DNA of 15,222 nucleotides from DAIOGN01 sp036745245 (GTDB lineage: Bacteria; Zixibacteria; MSB-5A5; JAUVRN01), in contig DAIOGN010000086.1 of the NCBI GenBank assembly GCA_036745245.1, forward strand, positions 1 to 15,222, read 5' to 3'. Position numbers and translations under genes: made by a program. Shown here one piece after another: positions 13,160 through 15,222 of the stretch (the stretch's first letter is position 1; the number at the start of each line of letters is the position of its first letter). Under the pieces are notes generated by a model, which saw nothing but the letters and a program-made list of their open reading frames with translations, was not told where the DNA came from and ran no database searches.

Positions 13160-15222
13160 CTACCCGCCCGCCCACATCCTGCGCGTCTGGTCCACGGTGG
13201 CACGCAGGCGCGCATGCTCCGGGCGGGAGAGGTCGGGGTCGATCCGGCTGGTCTCCTGCGCCATGACGCGCGCCTGTTCGATCAGGTCGAGGTCGGTGGC
13301 TGGCTCCGCCACGCGCAACAGCGGCTGGCCGCTCTGCCGCGATCCTACCAGGTCGCCCGGTCCGCGCAGCAACAGATCGGCCTCCGCGATTTCGAATCCA
13401 TCGTCGGTGCCGGCAAAGTGCCGGAGTCGTTCCGTGGACACGCCTCCCGACCCTTCCGACACGGCGATGCAATACGATTTCTTGGTGCCGCGCCGCACGC
13501 GCCCGCGCAGCTGGTGCAATTGCGACAGGCCGAAGCGCTCCGCGTGTTCGATCACCATGATGTTTGCGTTGGCCACATCCACGCCGGTTTCGATCACCGT
13601 GGTGGCCACCAGAAGATCGAGCGCGCCGTCCCGGAAGGATTGCATCACGCGCCGTCGCTCTGCGGGCTCGGTGCGGCCGTGCAGCAAGGCAAGCCGTCGC
13701 CCGGACAAGGCCGAGTCGCGCAATTGCTCAAACTCCTTCGTGGCCGCGCGCAGGTCCTGCTTCTCCGACTCCTCGATCAACGGATACACCACGTAGGCCT
13801 GATCCCTCTTTCCCAGGCGATCGTCCAGCCACTTCCACAGCCGATCGCGCTCCGCGGCGCCGATGACGCGCGTGGTGACGTCGCGCCGGCCCGGCGGCAG
13901 GCCCCGGATCGACGACACATCCAGATCCCCGTACAACACAAGCTGGAGCGTGCGCGGAATGGGCGTGGCCGTCATCACCAGTACGTCCACTTGTTGACCG
14001 CGCGACGCCAGTTCCGAACGCTGGCGTACTCCGAAGCGGTGCTGTTCGTCCACCACCACCAACGCCAGCCCCGCGAAACGCGTACCCTCCTGGATAAGCG
14101 CGTGAGTCCCCACCACCAGGTGCGCCGTTCCATCCGCCAGCCGCGCCTGAACGTCTCGTCTCGCGGCGGCCGGCAGCGAGCCGGTGAGCAGCTCCACTGT
14201 CACTCCCACGTCTCCCAGCCAGCGCGACAAGGTCTGGTGATGTTGCTCGGCCAACAGTTCCGTGGGTGCCATGAGCGCGGCCTGGTGGCCCGACCGGACC
14301 GCGGCAAGAAGCGCCAGCGCGGCCACCACGGTTTTCCCTGCGCCCACATCTCCCTGCAACAGCCGCTGCATGGGATGGGGGCCCGCCAGATCCGCGCGAA
14401 TTTCTTCGGCCACCTTCTCCTGATCCGGCGTGAGCGCGAAGGGCAGTTTCCCCAGAAGCTCCGCATACGATTCCGAAAGCATCGGGTAGGTCTGCGGCTT
14501 ACGGGTCCCGGCGCGTCCGGCACGACGAATGGCCAGCACCAGTTGCAAAACGAACAGCTCTTCCAGCGCGAAATAGCGGCGCGCCTGTTCCGCCGCTTCC
14601 ATGGAGGGTGGAAAATGAATGTGCCGAACCGCGGTTGCGGTGGAAGGCCAGAGATCCCGCCCGGGTGCGCCGTGCGGAAGCAAGTCGGGCAACGCCTCGG
14701 GCAACGGCCCGGCCAGGATCGGCTCGATCAGCCGGCGGAACAGGCGCGACTCCACGCGCGATCCCGTCAGATCGCTCGTGCCGGGGTAAATGGGCACGAT
14801 GCGTCCGCGATCGGGGCCGAGCGCATCCTCTTCGGAGTCGAGCACCTCGAATTCCGGGTGCACCATCTGAAGCTCGAAGCCGTACAGGCCGGGTGTGCCG
14901 GTGCACGCCACAACCACGCCCTTCTTGAGAATGCGTTCGAACCACTTTGGCTGCCGGAAAAACACCAGCGTGATACGCCCGGAATCATCGGCGAGCGTGG
15001 CCTCGAAGCGCGGCCGCCGCCCGCGCGCCATTCCGGAGGCGACAACTCGGCCTTTGAGCGTAGCCTCCCGACCCGCCACCAGGTCCTGCACCCGCGAAAG
15101 TTGCGAACGGTCGAGATAGCGCCGTGGAAAGTAGCGCAGGAGTTCGCCCACCGTGCGCACCCCGGATTTCTCCAGGGCGCTCGCACGACGCGGGCCCACC
15201 CCCTGGAGATACTGGAGCGGTG
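13160..15222 (-). CDS. recG: ATP-dependent DNA helicase RecG (5' end outside window)
   Basis: Superfamily 2 helicase that remodels stalled replication forks and branched recombination intermediates. The frame runs to the window edge. Residues before the GTG at 15199 read LQYLQGVGPRRA, the conserved helix-hairpin-helix start of RecG, so the gene begins outside. Numbering from that GTG, the wedge/OB domain covers about 35-120. Walker A GDVGAGKT is at 283-290, motif Ia APTELLAEQH at 311-320, DEQH at 384-387 and motif III TATPIPRT at 410-417. TTVIETGVDV and the motif VI region QLRGRVRRG (563-571) follow, then the C-terminal LLLRGPGDLVGSRQSG block. The visible 686 residues approach the full E. coli length (693). 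Motif VI is odd: the usual GRVGRG has Arg569 in place of the central Gly. The stop lies 76 nt before the 63-aa gene. Confidence 0.96.
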   Translation of the reverse strand, partial: PLQYLQGVGPRRASALEKSGVRTVGELLRYFPRRYLDRSQLSRVQDLVAGREATLKGRVVASGMARGRRPRFEATLADDSGRITLVFFRQPKWFERILKKGVVVACTGTPGLYGFELQMVHPEFEVLDSEEDALGPDRGRIVPIYPGTSDLTGSRVESRLFRRLIEPILAGPLPEALPDLLPHGAPGRDLWPSTATAVRHIHFPPSMEAAEQARRYFALEELFVLQLVLAIRRAGRAGTRKPQTYPMLSESYAELLGKLPFALTPDQEKVAEEIRADLAGPHPMQRLLQGDVGAGKTVVAALALLAAVRSGHQAALMAPTELLAEQHHQTLSRWLGDVGVTVELLTGSLPAAARRDVQARLADGTAHLVVGTHALIQEGTRFAGLALVVVDEQHRFGVRQRSELASRGQQVDVLVMTATPIPRTLQLVLYGDLDVSSIRGLPPGRRDVTTRVIGAAERDRLWKWLDDRLGKRDQAYVVYPLIEESEKQDLRAATKEFEQLRDSALSGRRLALLHGRTEPAERRRVMQSFRDGALDLLVATTVIETGVDVANANIMVIEHAERFGLSQLHQLRGRVRRGTKKSYCIAVSEGSGGVSTERLRHFAGTDDGFEIAEADLLLRGPGDLVGSRQSGQPLLRVAEPATDLDLIEQARVMAQETSRIDPDLSRPEHARLRATVDQTRRMWAGG

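Overview
This is a gene-dense, GC-rich stretch of chromosome from a Gram-negative (two-membrane) bacterium. LpxK shows lipid A synthesis, and a very large SprA/Sov-type beta-barrel (the outer-membrane channel of the type IX secretion system, T9SS) points to the FCB group (Fibrobacterota-Chlorobi-Bacteroidota) or one of its GC-rich relatives, such as Gemmatimonadota, Eisenbacteria-like or Latescibacteria-like lineages. The phylum cannot be fixed from sequence reading alone. I see no rRNA, tRNA, CRISPR array, prophage or transposase gene.

Left half (1-5350, plus strand): a tightly packed row of lpxK (5' end cut by the window), nadB, guaA and a GT4 glycosyltransferase. nadB and guaA overlap in an ATGA, and guaA and the glycosyltransferase are 4 nt apart. 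The row looks like one transcription unit joining housekeeping metabolism (lipid A 4'-kinase, NAD synthesis, GMP synthesis) to a probable envelope glycosyltransferase.

Junction (5329-5429): a compact element with 29-bp perfect inverted arms around a 43-nt loop. Each arm carries the 13-bp palindrome GGGGTCAGACCCC. It looks like a REPIN/MITE-type non-autonomous element. It lies exactly between two convergent genes, supplies the last six codons and the stop codon of the glycosyltransferase, and begins 1 nt after the stop codon of the opposing sprA gene.

Right half (5431-15222, minus strand), read from right to left: recG (5' end cut by the window); a two-gene unit of an unrecognised 63-aa helical protein and a DUF1844 protein that overlap in GTGA; then murB and sprA. 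The 63-aa gene and murB each have a similar TTGAAM-N17-TAKCTT box pair placed so close to the start codon that transcription should begin at or next to the ATG, so both may be leaderless. A weak hairpin-plus-T-tract terminator separates the DUF1844 gene from murB. The inferred layout is [recG], [63-aa gene - DUF1844 - terminator], [murB - sprA - inverted-repeat element].

The most notable points are the REPIN-like element and its capture of a stop codon, the SprA homologue with no other T9SS gene nearby, the two leaderless-type promoters, and an unusual Gly-to-Arg difference in helicase motif VI of RecG. No gene-free stretch exceeds about 115 bases.
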